From NCBI RefSeq assembly GCF_036985595.1, contig NZ_BTPU01000065.1:1-17851 (forward strand): a stretch of DNA of 17,851 nt, read 5' to 3'. The stretch comes from Vallitalea maricola (GTDB lineage: Bacteria > Bacillota > Clostridia > Lachnospirales > Vallitaleaceae). Under the pieces are notes generated by a model. It worked only from the letters and a program-made list of their open reading frames with translations. It did no database searches and was not told where the DNA came from. Below are positions 7,220-13,838 of this stretch, one piece after another. How positions within the stretch are numbered: the stretch's first letter is position 1; each line of letters opens with the position of its first letter. A program made the position numbers and the translations under genes.

Positions 7220-7759
7220 ATGGGATATGCAATCGAAGTTAATTTTGATAAAAAAAGTGAAGATAAGTTAATTGAATATTGGAGACTATTATGTCAGAAT
7301 AATATTAGTTCATACATGTATAAAAATGGTGCACACCCACATATAGCGTTTGCTGTTTTTGATGAAAAGACTAAAGATATTAGTCGGCTTAAAAATATTA
7401 TGAATGATTATTTTAGTAGGATAGAACCATTTGAGGTGATTTTTTCTTATCTGGGTCTATTTCCTACCAATGAAGGAGTTGGTTTTATAGCACCAAAGGT
7501 ATCTCAACAGTTATTGGAGTATCATAAGGGATTTTATAATGAAGTATGTGATAATGGATATGATGCAAGGTTTAATGATTATTATAAACCAGATGTTTGG
7601 ATACCTCATTGTACTATGACTATTAATACTACTAACAATAATCAAATGAAAGGGATAGAATTATTAAGAAATACATTCAAGCCATTCAAAGCAAAAATTA
7701 CAAGGGTTTCATTAGTGGAATTCTTTCCAAGTAAATATTTAGAAGTGATAGAATTATAA
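7220..7759 (+). CDS. 2H phosphoesterase / 2'-5' RNA ligase-like protein
   Basis: A 179-residue protein with the two-histidine layout of the 2H superfamily: HPHIAFAVF (first motif, His41) and PHCTMTI (second motif, His130-Cys-Thr132), about 90 residues apart as expected. The second motif fits the H-x-T/S consensus. The first has Ala43 where Thr or Ser is usual, so activity may be altered. Such proteins process cyclic phosphates or 2'-5' linked nucleotides. An ATG at 7208 was rejected because it overlaps GGAGG (7210-7214), which serves the ATG at 7220. The tight 12-bp gap to the preceding phospholipase-like gene suggests a two-gene unit. Confidence 0.72.
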   Translation: MGYAIEVNFDKKSEDKLIEYWRLLCQNNISSYMYKNGAHPHIAFAVFDEKTKDISRLKNIMNDYFSRIEPFEVIFSYLGLFPTNEGVGFIAPKVSQQLLEYHKGFYNEVCDNGYDARFNDYYKPDVWIPHCTMTINTTNNNQMKGIELLRNTFKPFKAKITRVSLVEFFPSKYLEVIEL

Positions 7760-7764
7760 ATTAT

Positions 7765-7793
7765 TTGACAAAACAAATAGATATATGTAAAAT
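7765..7793 (+). promoter_or_regulatory. Promoter of the ROK regulator gene
   Basis: TTGACA (7765-7770), a 17-bp spacer and TAAAAT (7788-7793). Both boxes and the spacing are identical to those of the isomerase operon promoter. The predicted start near 7800 falls inside the ROK-type palindrome, as expected for self-repression. Confidence 0.8.
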
Positions 7794-7794
7794 T

Positions 7795-7811
7795 AATTTC
7801 AGAGTGAAATA
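7795..7811 (+). promoter_or_regulatory. Candidate ROK operator, imperfect copy
   Basis: AATTTCAGAGTGAAATA differs at two positions from the perfect palindrome AATTTCAGACTGAAATT found twice before the isomerase gene. It begins 1 nt after the -10 box and covers the likely transcription start. It is probably the autoregulatory site of the ROK protein; the mismatches suggest weaker binding. Confidence 0.7.
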
Positions 7812-7849
7812 ATTGAGCTATGCTTATATAGTAGTAAAGGATTGATACA

Positions 7850-9058
7850 ATGATAAATAAAAATATAAAAGGTACATCAGCTCTTAGACAAAAAAATAGG
7901 ATACAGATTATTGACTATATTAGAAAGAATGCTCCTGTTACTCGTATAGATATTTTTAATGGTACAAACATTTCCAGACCTACAATAACAAGAATAGTTA
8001 AGCAGTTGGTAGAGGAAAAAATAGTTCAAGAAAGTGGTATGGTTGAAACTCATGCAGGGCGAAAACCTATTTATCTTAAGCTAAGAAAATCTGCTTTATG
8101 CTGTATGGGGATGAATATATATAGAAATAATATTAGAGCATCAATAATAGATTTGGATAAAAATATATTAATCAGCAAAAAGGTTTCTATTAATAATGTG
8201 AAAACAGCAAAAGAGTTTTTAGAAACCATACTTGATATGATTCATAGTTTAATTGATGAATCAAAAATATCAATAAAGCATGTAATTGGAATAGGCATAG
8301 GTTCTTCAGGAGTTGTTGACTATGATAAGGGTATACTACATAATTTTAATCCACATCTTAATATTAGAAATATCCCTTTGAAGGCTTTTTTAGAAAAAGA
8401 GCTTAATATTCAAACTTTTGTTGATAATAATCCAAACACAAGAGCTTTAGGTGAATATTGGTATGGCTATGGTAGAGGGTATAAAGACATAGCTTATATT
8501 GTCTGTGGTGAAGGTATTGGAAGTGGAATTATTGTTGATGGTAATATTCTAAGAGGAAAAAATAATATTACTGGTGAATTTGGACATATGACTGTAGCTG
8601 TTAATGGTAGAGAATGTAATTGTGGAAGATATGGTTGTGTAGAAGCATATTGTTCAACTGAAGGGATAGAAAAGATTTTAAATGAGAAAATATCAGAAGT
8701 TGACACATCACCTATAAAAGATTTCATAAAAGGAAATAGAAGTAAACTGAATTATAGTATGATATGTGAATTCTATAATGAAGATAGATATTGTAAGGAA
8801 GTATTGGACCAAGCCACAACCATACTTAGTATTGGTTTGTCTAATCTTATGGGAATACTTAACCCAGAAATTATAGTTTTATCAGGTGAATTATTTGATA
8901 ATGATTTTATGTTTGACCAAGTGATAGATAAGACTAAGCAGGAAGTATTCACTGATCTCATTGGAGATATCAAGTTCAAAAAAAGAGAGCAAATGGATTA
9001 TGTATATGAAATTGGAGCGGCGGCATTAGTATATAAAGCATATTTTAAGAATGTATAG
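7850..9058 (+). CDS. ROK-family transcriptional repressor (NagC/XylR type)
   Basis: A 402-residue protein: an N-terminal winged helix (about 15-62, TRIDIFNGTNISRPTITRIV) joined to a ROK sugar-binding domain. The ROK zinc site is complete: His246 in GEFGHM and the cysteines of CNCGRYGC (256, 258, 263). The kinase features are not. The N-terminal phosphate loop reads MGMNIYRNN instead of DxGGT, and the catalytic-Asp position in ENDAN of sugar kinases reads DNNPN, giving Asn194. It is therefore a sugar-sensing regulator, not a glucokinase. AAAGGA lies about 9 nt before the ATG. Shared palindromes at its own promoter and before the isomerase/aldolase operon at 11130 point to those genes as its targets; the inducer is unknown. 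Confidence 0.9.
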   Translation: MINKNIKGTSALRQKNRIQIIDYIRKNAPVTRIDIFNGTNISRPTITRIVKQLVEEKIVQESGMVETHAGRKPIYLKLRKSALCCMGMNIYRNNIRASIIDLDKNILISKKVSINNVKTAKEFLETILDMIHSLIDESKISIKHVIGIGIGSSGVVDYDKGILHNFNPHLNIRNIPLKAFLEKELNIQTFVDNNPNTRALGEYWYGYGRGYKDIAYIVCGEGIGSGIIVDGNILRGKNNITGEFGHMTVAVNGRECNCGRYGCVEAYCSTEGIEKILNEKISEVDTSPIKDFIKGNRSKLNYSMICEFYNEDRYCKEVLDQATTILSIGLSNLMGILNPEIIVLSGELFDNDFMFDQVIDKTKQEVFTDLIGDIKFKKREQMDYVYEIGAAALVYKAYFKNV

Positions 9059-9117
9059 AATTTTAATATTCAGAGGTTAATCACTAGTATAGAATTGCCT
9101 AACATTGGGCTTATAAA

Positions 9118-9993
9118 TTATAAATTATTTGAATTCTTCTCTCTGAATTTTGTAGGTGAAAAATTATAATGCTTCTTGAATAAACGACTAAAATAATTGA
9201 TACTGTCAAATCCACATTTTAATGCTATTTCAGTTATGTTCAATTGACTTTTATTTAAATAATAAACAGCCTTATCCAGTCTTATTCCATTAACATAATC
9301 GGTAGGAGTCTTACCTGTCATTTGTTTGAAAATTCTACAAAAATGATAGGTACTGATATTTAAAATTTTGGCTAGGTCTTCAGTATATATTTTACTTTGA
9401 TAGTTATCATCTATATATGTAAAAATCAATTTAAAACGTTTCAAATTAGTTACTTTAGAAATTAGTTCTTTCTTAGTTAAAAATCTACTAATGTAGTTTC
9501 TTAATAGTAGGACAATCAATTGATAAACAGAAGACTTTACAGCAAGTTCATATCCCATTTCCCTTGAAAGATACTCTTGTATTGTCTTGTTAACATATTT
9601 TAATATTTCATCGTCATTTTCAATCAAATTTTGAAAAGATATTTGATTTTGGGATAGCGGCGAGAGGAATTTTGCTTGACATAAATCAACTTGATTACTA
9701 AACAGGAATGAAAAATCAATACTGATTATATAGAATTTAAGATTATCGCTTAAACTTTCAAGGGAATGGAGTTCATTATTGTTAATGACAACAATGCTAT
9801 CAGTAGTTGTATTGTACTGATTATTACTACATTCTACTATAGCTTCACCTTCAGTAAAAAAATACAGCTGCATATTTTCATGCCAATGTGCATTGAATTT
9901 TCTTCCTTTGTTGAAGGTTTCTGCAAGAAATATATCTATACCCAAATTAGGATTAGGCATTTTTCTATAATAATAAGTTTTAAAATCCTTCAT
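9118..9993 (-). CDS. AraC-family transcriptional regulator with cupin sensor domain
   Basis: A 291-residue protein and the only gene on the - strand. The N-terminal cupin-type sensor contains HWHENMQLYFFTEGEAIV (from His36), typical of the sugar-binding AraC arm. The C-terminal domain has two helix-turn-helices, about 202-222 (TEDLAKILNISTYHFCRIFK) and 252-273 (ITEIALKCGFDSINYFSRLF), followed by the conserved SPTKFRE. GAGGA precedes the start, 7 nt upstream on the - strand. It is divergent from the esterase gene, 143 bp apart, and convergent with the ROK gene with 59 bp between stops. Members of this type usually activate a neighbouring sugar gene, here most likely the esterase. Confidence 0.92.
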   Translation of the reverse strand: MKDFKTYYYRKMPNPNLGIDIFLAETFNKGRKFNAHWHENMQLYFFTEGEAIVECSNNQYNTTTDSIVVINNNELHSLESLSDNLKFYIISIDFSFLFSNQVDLCQAKFLSPLSQNQISFQNLIENDDEILKYVNKTIQEYLSREMGYELAVKSSVYQLIVLLLRNYISRFLTKKELISKVTNLKRFKLIFTYIDDNYQSKIYTEDLAKILNISTYHFCRIFKQMTGKTPTDYVNGIRLDKAVYYLNKSQLNITEIALKCGFDSINYFSRLFKKHYNFSPTKFREKNSNNL

Positions 9994-10136
9994 ATCGTTA
10001 TCCTCATGTCAAAATTGTGCTAAAACTCAGCAATACAATTCTTGTGTCATATTATAAATATTATTATTATAATACATGTAAGTTATATTGTAAATATAAT
10101 AATTCTAGTTAAAAAATCAAAATGAGGTGTACAGAA
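9994..10136. promoter_or_regulatory. Divergent AraC/esterase control region
   Basis: This 143-bp AT-rich spacer should hold both divergent promoters. TATAAT at 10068-10073 faces the esterase, and TTATAAT-like sequence near 10051-10057 faces the AraC gene; neither has a good -35 box at the right distance, which fits activator dependence. A small dyad TTATATT-GTA-AATATAA lies at 10083-10099. No copy of the ROK palindrome is present, so this region appears to be outside that regulon. Confidence 0.4.
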
Positions 10137-10928
10137 ATGAATAGGTCAAAAGTCAAAAAAGTAAATTTTTATAGTGAGATATTAGGTAAAGAAATGGCAA
10201 TGTTGGTGTATTTACCTGAAAGCTATAATTCTTCAACTCCTCTGCCTGTATTATATTTTTTGCATGGAAGAAGTGGAAATGAAGATATAATGTTTGAATT
10301 GAATATAAATAAAATAGCTGATCAAATGATAAAAGATGGGGAAATTAAGCCCATGATAATTGTATGTCCAAGAATTGAAAACAGTAGGGGATTGAATTCA
10401 TCATTAATTTGTAAGGAAATACATGAATATGGACATAATAATAGAATTATAAATTTAGGAATGTATGAAGACTATTTCGTTAAAGAGATAATACCTATGC
10501 TAGATAATACTTTTAATACTATAAAAGATAGAAAAGGAAGATACATAGGAGGATTATCTGCTGGAGGATATATAGCACTTCATAGTACATTTCGACATCA
10601 GTATATGTTTTCAAAAGTAGGAGGTCATATGCCTGCTCTAGAGTTAGAACTTGAAGATGAAGACAAGCCTTATTATGAAAATAGGGATGTATGGAATAAG
10701 TATAATCCAATACTTATTGCTAGGAACAATAACATTTCTTGTGATATTGAGATTTATCTTGATGCTGGAGAAAAAGATGAAGGTAGATTTTATGAAGGCT
10801 GTTTAATTTTACATAAAATATTACAAGACAAAGGCATAAACTCTAGGAATCATATATTCCCTGGTAATCATAGTGCTGACTATATAAAATCAAATTTGGA
10901 GAAATACTTAAAGTATTATGGAAGTTAA
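10137..10928 (+). CDS. Putative carbohydrate esterase, alpha/beta hydrolase (esterase D / CE1-like)
   Basis: A 263-residue protein with the fold of the putative-esterase family. An early strand and oxyanion segment PVLYFLHGRSGNED (37-50) is followed by the nucleophile elbow GLSAGG (139-144, Ser141), an acidic residue in DAGEKDE (Asp214 most likely) and His245 in PGNHSADY. No signal peptide is seen, so it acts in the cytoplasm, perhaps removing acyl groups from imported sugars. An ATG at 10122 was rejected because GAGGTG (10124-10129) is placed 7 nt before the ATG at 10137. It is divergent from the AraC gene and precedes the isomerase operon, which has its own promoter. The substrate is inferred from context only. 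Confidence 0.82.
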   Translation: MNRSKVKKVNFYSEILGKEMAMLVYLPESYNSSTPLPVLYFLHGRSGNEDIMFELNINKIADQMIKDGEIKPMIIVCPRIENSRGLNSSLICKEIHEYGHNNRIINLGMYEDYFVKEIIPMLDNTFNTIKDRKGRYIGGLSAGGYIALHSTFRHQYMFSKVGGHMPALELELEDEDKPYYENRDVWNKYNPILIARNNNISCDIEIYLDAGEKDEGRFYEGCLILHKILQDKGINSRNHIFPGNHSADYIKSNLEKYLKYYGS

Positions 10929-10962
10929 TATTAAATTGAAGATATATAAATGATACATCATC

Positions 10963-10991
10963 TTGACAAAACTAAAATAAGGATATAAAAT
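10963..10991 (+). promoter_or_regulatory. Promoter of the isomerase/aldolase operon
   Basis: TTGACA (10963-10968), a 17-bp spacer and TAAAAT (10986-10991), the same boxes and spacing as the ROK gene promoter. The predicted start is near 10998, just before the first perfect ROK palindrome, giving a leader of about 130 nt. Confidence 0.8.
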
Positions 10992-11002
10992 AAAAATAGG
11001 TT

Positions 11003-11019
11003 AATTTCAGACTGAAATT
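11003..11019 (+). promoter_or_regulatory. Candidate ROK operator, perfect palindrome 1
   Basis: AATTTCAG-A-CTGAAATT has perfect 8-bp arms around a central A. It starts 12 nt after the -10 box; the copy at the ROK gene starts 2 nt after it, so the two are shifted by 10 bp, about one helical turn, relative to the same promoter. Binding by the ROK repressor is inferred from sharing. Confidence 0.75.
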
Positions 11020-11044
11020 TAATTGGTAAAAAGATGTATTATAT

Positions 11045-11080
11045 AATAATTTAAAAGTGATTTACTCACTTTTTATTATT
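11045..11080 (+). promoter_or_regulatory. Leader hairpin between the two operators, possible attenuator
   Basis: AAAAGTGA (11053-11060) pairs with TCACTTTT (11066-11073) across a TTTAC loop. Outer AATAA (11045-11049) pairs with TTATT (11076-11080). The pairs are weak and mostly A-T, but the 3' arm runs into T-rich sequence, so premature termination in the leader is possible. Confidence 0.35.
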
Positions 11081-11086
11081 GGGTAA

Positions 11087-11107
11087 ATAATTTCAGACTG
11101 AAATTAT
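11087..11107 (+). promoter_or_regulatory. Candidate ROK operator, perfect palindrome 2
   Basis: The same core as the upstream copy (11089-11105) with arms extended to 10 bp, AT at one end and AT at the other. Its centre is 86 bp from the centre of the first copy, about eight helical turns, so looping between two bound repressors or a downstream roadblock is plausible. It overlaps an ATG at 11106, one reason to place the gene start at 11130. Confidence 0.75.
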
Positions 11108-11129
11108 GAAAAAAGAAAGAAGGTATGAC

Positions 11130-12554
11130 ATGAAAAGATTAAAAATTGGTCTTGTAGGATTAATGCACAAGAATTTCACAGGCGACAAAGTAGGTATTTA
11201 TAATCGTTCAAAGCAGGAAATGAAAAAACTAAGTGAAGAAATGAATTTTGATGTTATATGTGTAGAAGATGGAATATATACTGACCAAGAAGCTGAAGAA
11301 GCATACACTTTTTTAGATAAGGAAAAAATCGATTTTATTATGATTCAAAGTAGTGCGTTTAATTCAGGAACAATTATTCCAATCTTAACAAAATTAAATA
11401 TACCTATTGGTTTGTGGGCAGTCAAGGAACCAACTGCATCTGGTCCATTACCAATTAACTCTTTCTGTGCAATGAACATGAATGCAAGTATCATCGGGCA
11501 GTATCTTAAAGAATATGATTTACCATTCAAATGGTTCTATGGTTATATGAACGATGATTTATTCCAGAAAAGATTTACAATAACAATAAAGGCTCTTACA
11601 GCTATAAAAAATATAAAAAACACAAAGATTGCTCTAATTGGTGGTATTGCTAATGGATTTGACAACCAATATTTTGATGAAAGAAAACTTCAGAGTAGAT
11701 TTGGAGTAAAACTATATAGAAATCATGAATTTTCAGAGATAAAACATAGAATGTTATCTTATAAAGATGAAGATGTACAAGATATCATGGAACAAATATT
11801 ACAAGATAGTTGCAGCTGCAATACTTTAGCAAAAGAGAAAATAAATAAAAACGCACGTTTGATTAAAGCTGTTGTAGATTTCAAAGAAGAAAATGGATAC
11901 GATGGCATTGCACTTAGCTGCTGGCCAAAATTCAGAATAGAACTTGATATGGTTTCATGTGCAGCAATAGGAAGACTTAATCAACTGTATTTTACCACAG
12001 CTTGTGAAGGTGATGTATATGGGCTTATTACCATGATGATGATGAGATATATGAATGATAAACCTTCATTACTTATGGATTTATCTGATTTTGACGAGCA
12101 GGATGAAAGTGTATTATTCTGGCATTGTGGGCTGGGATGTAATAATGTAGCTTACAATGGAGAAGTAAAATTAGCTTCTCACTGTAATCCAGGACCTTGG
12201 TCTGGAGAGGGGCTAAAAGAAAACGCTCCTGTTGCAGATATGATTTTTGCCAAACAAAAAGGGACGGCTGCAAGATTTACTAAAGATGGTGAAGAGATGT
12301 TTCTTCTTACAGGTGAATTTAATCATCCAGAAAAACCAAGTTTTGATGGTTCAAGAGGATGGATGTCCAACTTGAAACTTAACACAAAACCAATTGAAGT
12401 CAGAGATTTGGTAGAAACCATTATGGTAAAGCATCAACCACATCATTACGCCTTAGTCTTTAATGATTTAGGTGATGAAATGATGGAAGTAGCCGCATGG
12501 CTTGGTATTAAACCAATGGAAAAAGTAACTTATGAACATTTTTTACAAAGATAA
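11130..12554 (+). CDS. L-fucose/L-arabinose isomerase-like protein
   Basis: A 474-residue protein of the L-fucose isomerase-like fold (COG2407 type). It has an N-terminal Rossmann-like domain (MKRLKIGLVG onward), a middle domain with GYDGIALSCWPKF (256-268), and a metal-site segment ACEGDVYGLITMMMM (291-305) whose Glu293 and Asp295 match the conserved Glu and Asp of the family. His351 in ASHCNPG and a C-terminal HQPHHYALVFND complete the likely active site. It should interconvert an aldose and a ketose with a divalent metal. AGAAGG (11118-11123) is 6 nt before the ATG at 11130; the ATG at 11106 lies in the operator. The aldolase gene follows after 18 bp. True substrate unknown; fucose itself is doubtful because no fuculokinase or fuculose aldolase is present. 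Confidence 0.8.
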   Translation: MKRLKIGLVGLMHKNFTGDKVGIYNRSKQEMKKLSEEMNFDVICVEDGIYTDQEAEEAYTFLDKEKIDFIMIQSSAFNSGTIIPILTKLNIPIGLWAVKEPTASGPLPINSFCAMNMNASIIGQYLKEYDLPFKWFYGYMNDDLFQKRFTITIKALTAIKNIKNTKIALIGGIANGFDNQYFDERKLQSRFGVKLYRNHEFSEIKHRMLSYKDEDVQDIMEQILQDSCSCNTLAKEKINKNARLIKAVVDFKEENGYDGIALSCWPKFRIELDMVSCAAIGRLNQLYFTTACEGDVYGLITMMMMRYMNDKPSLLMDLSDFDEQDESVLFWHCGLGCNNVAYNGEVKLASHCNPGPWSGEGLKENAPVADMIFAKQKGTAARFTKDGEEMFLLTGEFNHPEKPSFDGSRGWMSNLKLNTKPIEVRDLVETIMVKHQPHHYALVFNDLGDEMMEVAAWLGIKPMEKVTYEHFLQR

Positions 12555-12572
12555 TATAAGGAGGAAGAAATA

Positions 12573-13679
12573 ATGTCATTAGTACCTATGAAATTATTAC
12601 TTGATAAAGCTTTAGAAGGAAAATTTGCGTATGGAGCATTCAATGTACATACTACCAATGAAGTGAAAGCAGCAATTGAAATTCATGAAACATTCAGATC
12701 ACCTGTTATATTACAGATAATAGAATTTGCTACAGGTTTTATAGCAGGTAGAGAAGATTTTCTTAATGCTACATTAGAAGAAAAGATTGAAGGTATTAAA
12801 ATTATTACTGAAAAAGTAAAAGAAGCTGCTAAAAAAACTGATATACCTGTAGTTTTACACTTGGATCATGGTCATGATAAAGAACTTGTGAAAGCTTGTA
12901 TTGACGAAGGTTTTACATCAGTCATGATTGATGGTTCATATCTTCCATTTGAAGAGAACATTGCTCTTACAAAAGAAATAGCTGACTATGCACATAAAAA
13001 AGGAGTCACAGTTGAAGGGGAACTTGGTGTATTAGCAGGTAGAGAAGATAATGCTAATCATAGTGGTTCATTATATACAGACCCTAATAAAGTATGTGAA
13101 TTCTTTGAGAAAACAGGTGTTGACTGTTTAGCTATATCTTATGGTACTAGTCATGGAGCTGCAAAAGGTAAAGATGTTGTAATCAGTAAAGAAATTGCTA
13201 TAGCATCATATGAAAATATGAAATTCAAAAATATCAAAGGATCTTTAGTTTCTCATGGTTCTTCAACTGTTCCTAAATACTTAGTAGAAGGAATTAATAA
13301 ATTAGACGGGAAACTAAAAAATGCACATGGTATTCCTATTGAGCAAGTATTGGAAGTGGTTCCTTACGGAATAGCTAAAGTAAATGTAGGAACAGATATC
13401 AGATTAGCGATTACGAGATATATTAGAGAGTATTTTAAAAATAATAAAAATATAGATGATAATTCTAGAGTTGGACAAATCAAGAAAATTATAGAAGATA
13501 GACCAGAATTAATTGACGAGAGAGTTTATTTATATCCAATGTATGATAGCGTAATTTCTGGAACAGGTAAAACTACTGAAGAGAATGATATATTGGAATG
13601 TGTTGAGAAAGGTGTTAAAGAGATAGTAGGACAATTGATTGTTAAATATGGTCAAGTTGGTACTTCTGAATTATTTTAA
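12573..13679 (+). CDS. Class II ketose-bisphosphate aldolase (fructose/tagatose-bisphosphate aldolase-like)
   Basis: A 368-residue zinc aldolase. The barrel motifs are complete: GAFNVHTTNE near the start, HLDHGHD (96-102, catalytic Asp98 and zinc His99), EGELGVLAGRED (148-159), ISYGTSHGAAKG (188-199, His194), SHGSSTVP (227-234, His228) and KVNVGTDIRLAI (269-280). Length is above the roughly 285 residues of the short class II enzymes and nearer the long types; the HGSS-VP motif recalls the CbbA-like subgroup. AGGAGG (12560-12565) precedes the ATG, 18 bp after the isomerase stop, so the two form one operon under the ROK operators. It should split a phosphorylated ketose to dihydroxyacetone phosphate plus an aldehyde, probably the product of the neighbouring isomerase after phosphorylation elsewhere. 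Confidence 0.85.
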   Translation: MSLVPMKLLLDKALEGKFAYGAFNVHTTNEVKAAIEIHETFRSPVILQIIEFATGFIAGREDFLNATLEEKIEGIKIITEKVKEAAKKTDIPVVLHLDHGHDKELVKACIDEGFTSVMIDGSYLPFEENIALTKEIADYAHKKGVTVEGELGVLAGREDNANHSGSLYTDPNKVCEFFEKTGVDCLAISYGTSHGAAKGKDVVISKEIAIASYENMKFKNIKGSLVSHGSSTVPKYLVEGINKLDGKLKNAHGIPIEQVLEVVPYGIAKVNVGTDIRLAITRYIREYFKNNKNIDDNSRVGQIKKIIEDRPELIDERVYLYPMYDSVISGTGKTTEENDILECVEKGVKEIVGQLIVKYGQVGTSELF

Positions 13680-13688
13680 TAAAACTCT

Positions 13689-13717
13689 TTTCACATAATT
13701 TCACATATTTTTATGAT
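13689..13717 (+). promoter_or_regulatory. Promoter with two 10-bp-spaced TTTCACATA repeats, candidate response-regulator site
   Basis: TTTCACATA occurs at 13689-13697 and 13699-13707, exactly 10 bp apart. A -10 box TATGAT lies at 13712-13717, 16 bp after TTCACA (13690-13695). Direct repeats one helical turn apart over a poor -35 box are the classical layout for OmpR/PhoB-type activators; the hexamer also resembles the Bacillus PhoP TT(A/C)ACA box. The OmpR-type regulator two genes on is the obvious candidate. Confidence 0.55.
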
Positions 13718-13750
13718 AATTCTCCTACATTCTATGGCTATACTAATCAC

Positions 13751-13808
13751 ATAGTTAAAACAAACCTTTTAACTATAGACCAAAATTAAATTCGATCGAT
13801 TAATTTGG
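13751..13808 (+). promoter_or_regulatory. Two leader hairpins before the secreted repeat protein
   Basis: ATAGTTAAAA (13751-13760) and TTTTAACTAT (13767-13776) form a perfect 10-bp hairpin. A second stem pairs 13780-13789 with TTAATTTGG (13800-13808) with one bulge, around a loop containing TCGATCGA. Neither is followed by a T-tract, so they are more likely leader structures or protein sites than terminators. No good terminator for the aldolase operon is visible in 13680-13838. Confidence 0.35.
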
Positions 13809-13838
13809 AGTTAAAATAATTATTAGGAGGTCATAGAA

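Noticed and set aside
7850..9058. ROK protein considered as a glucokinase supplying the missing kinase step.
   Set aside because: It has an N-terminal DNA-binding domain, lacks the phosphate loop and has Asn at the catalytic Asp position.
9059..9117. Weak GCCTA/TGGGC dyad between the convergent ROK and AraC genes as a bidirectional terminator.
   Set aside because: Only five pairs with no T-tract on either strand; not enough to call.
11130..12554. Calling the isomerase gene fucI.
   Set aside because: It is shorter than FucI, and there is no fuculokinase or fuculose-phosphate aldolase; only the general fold is supported.
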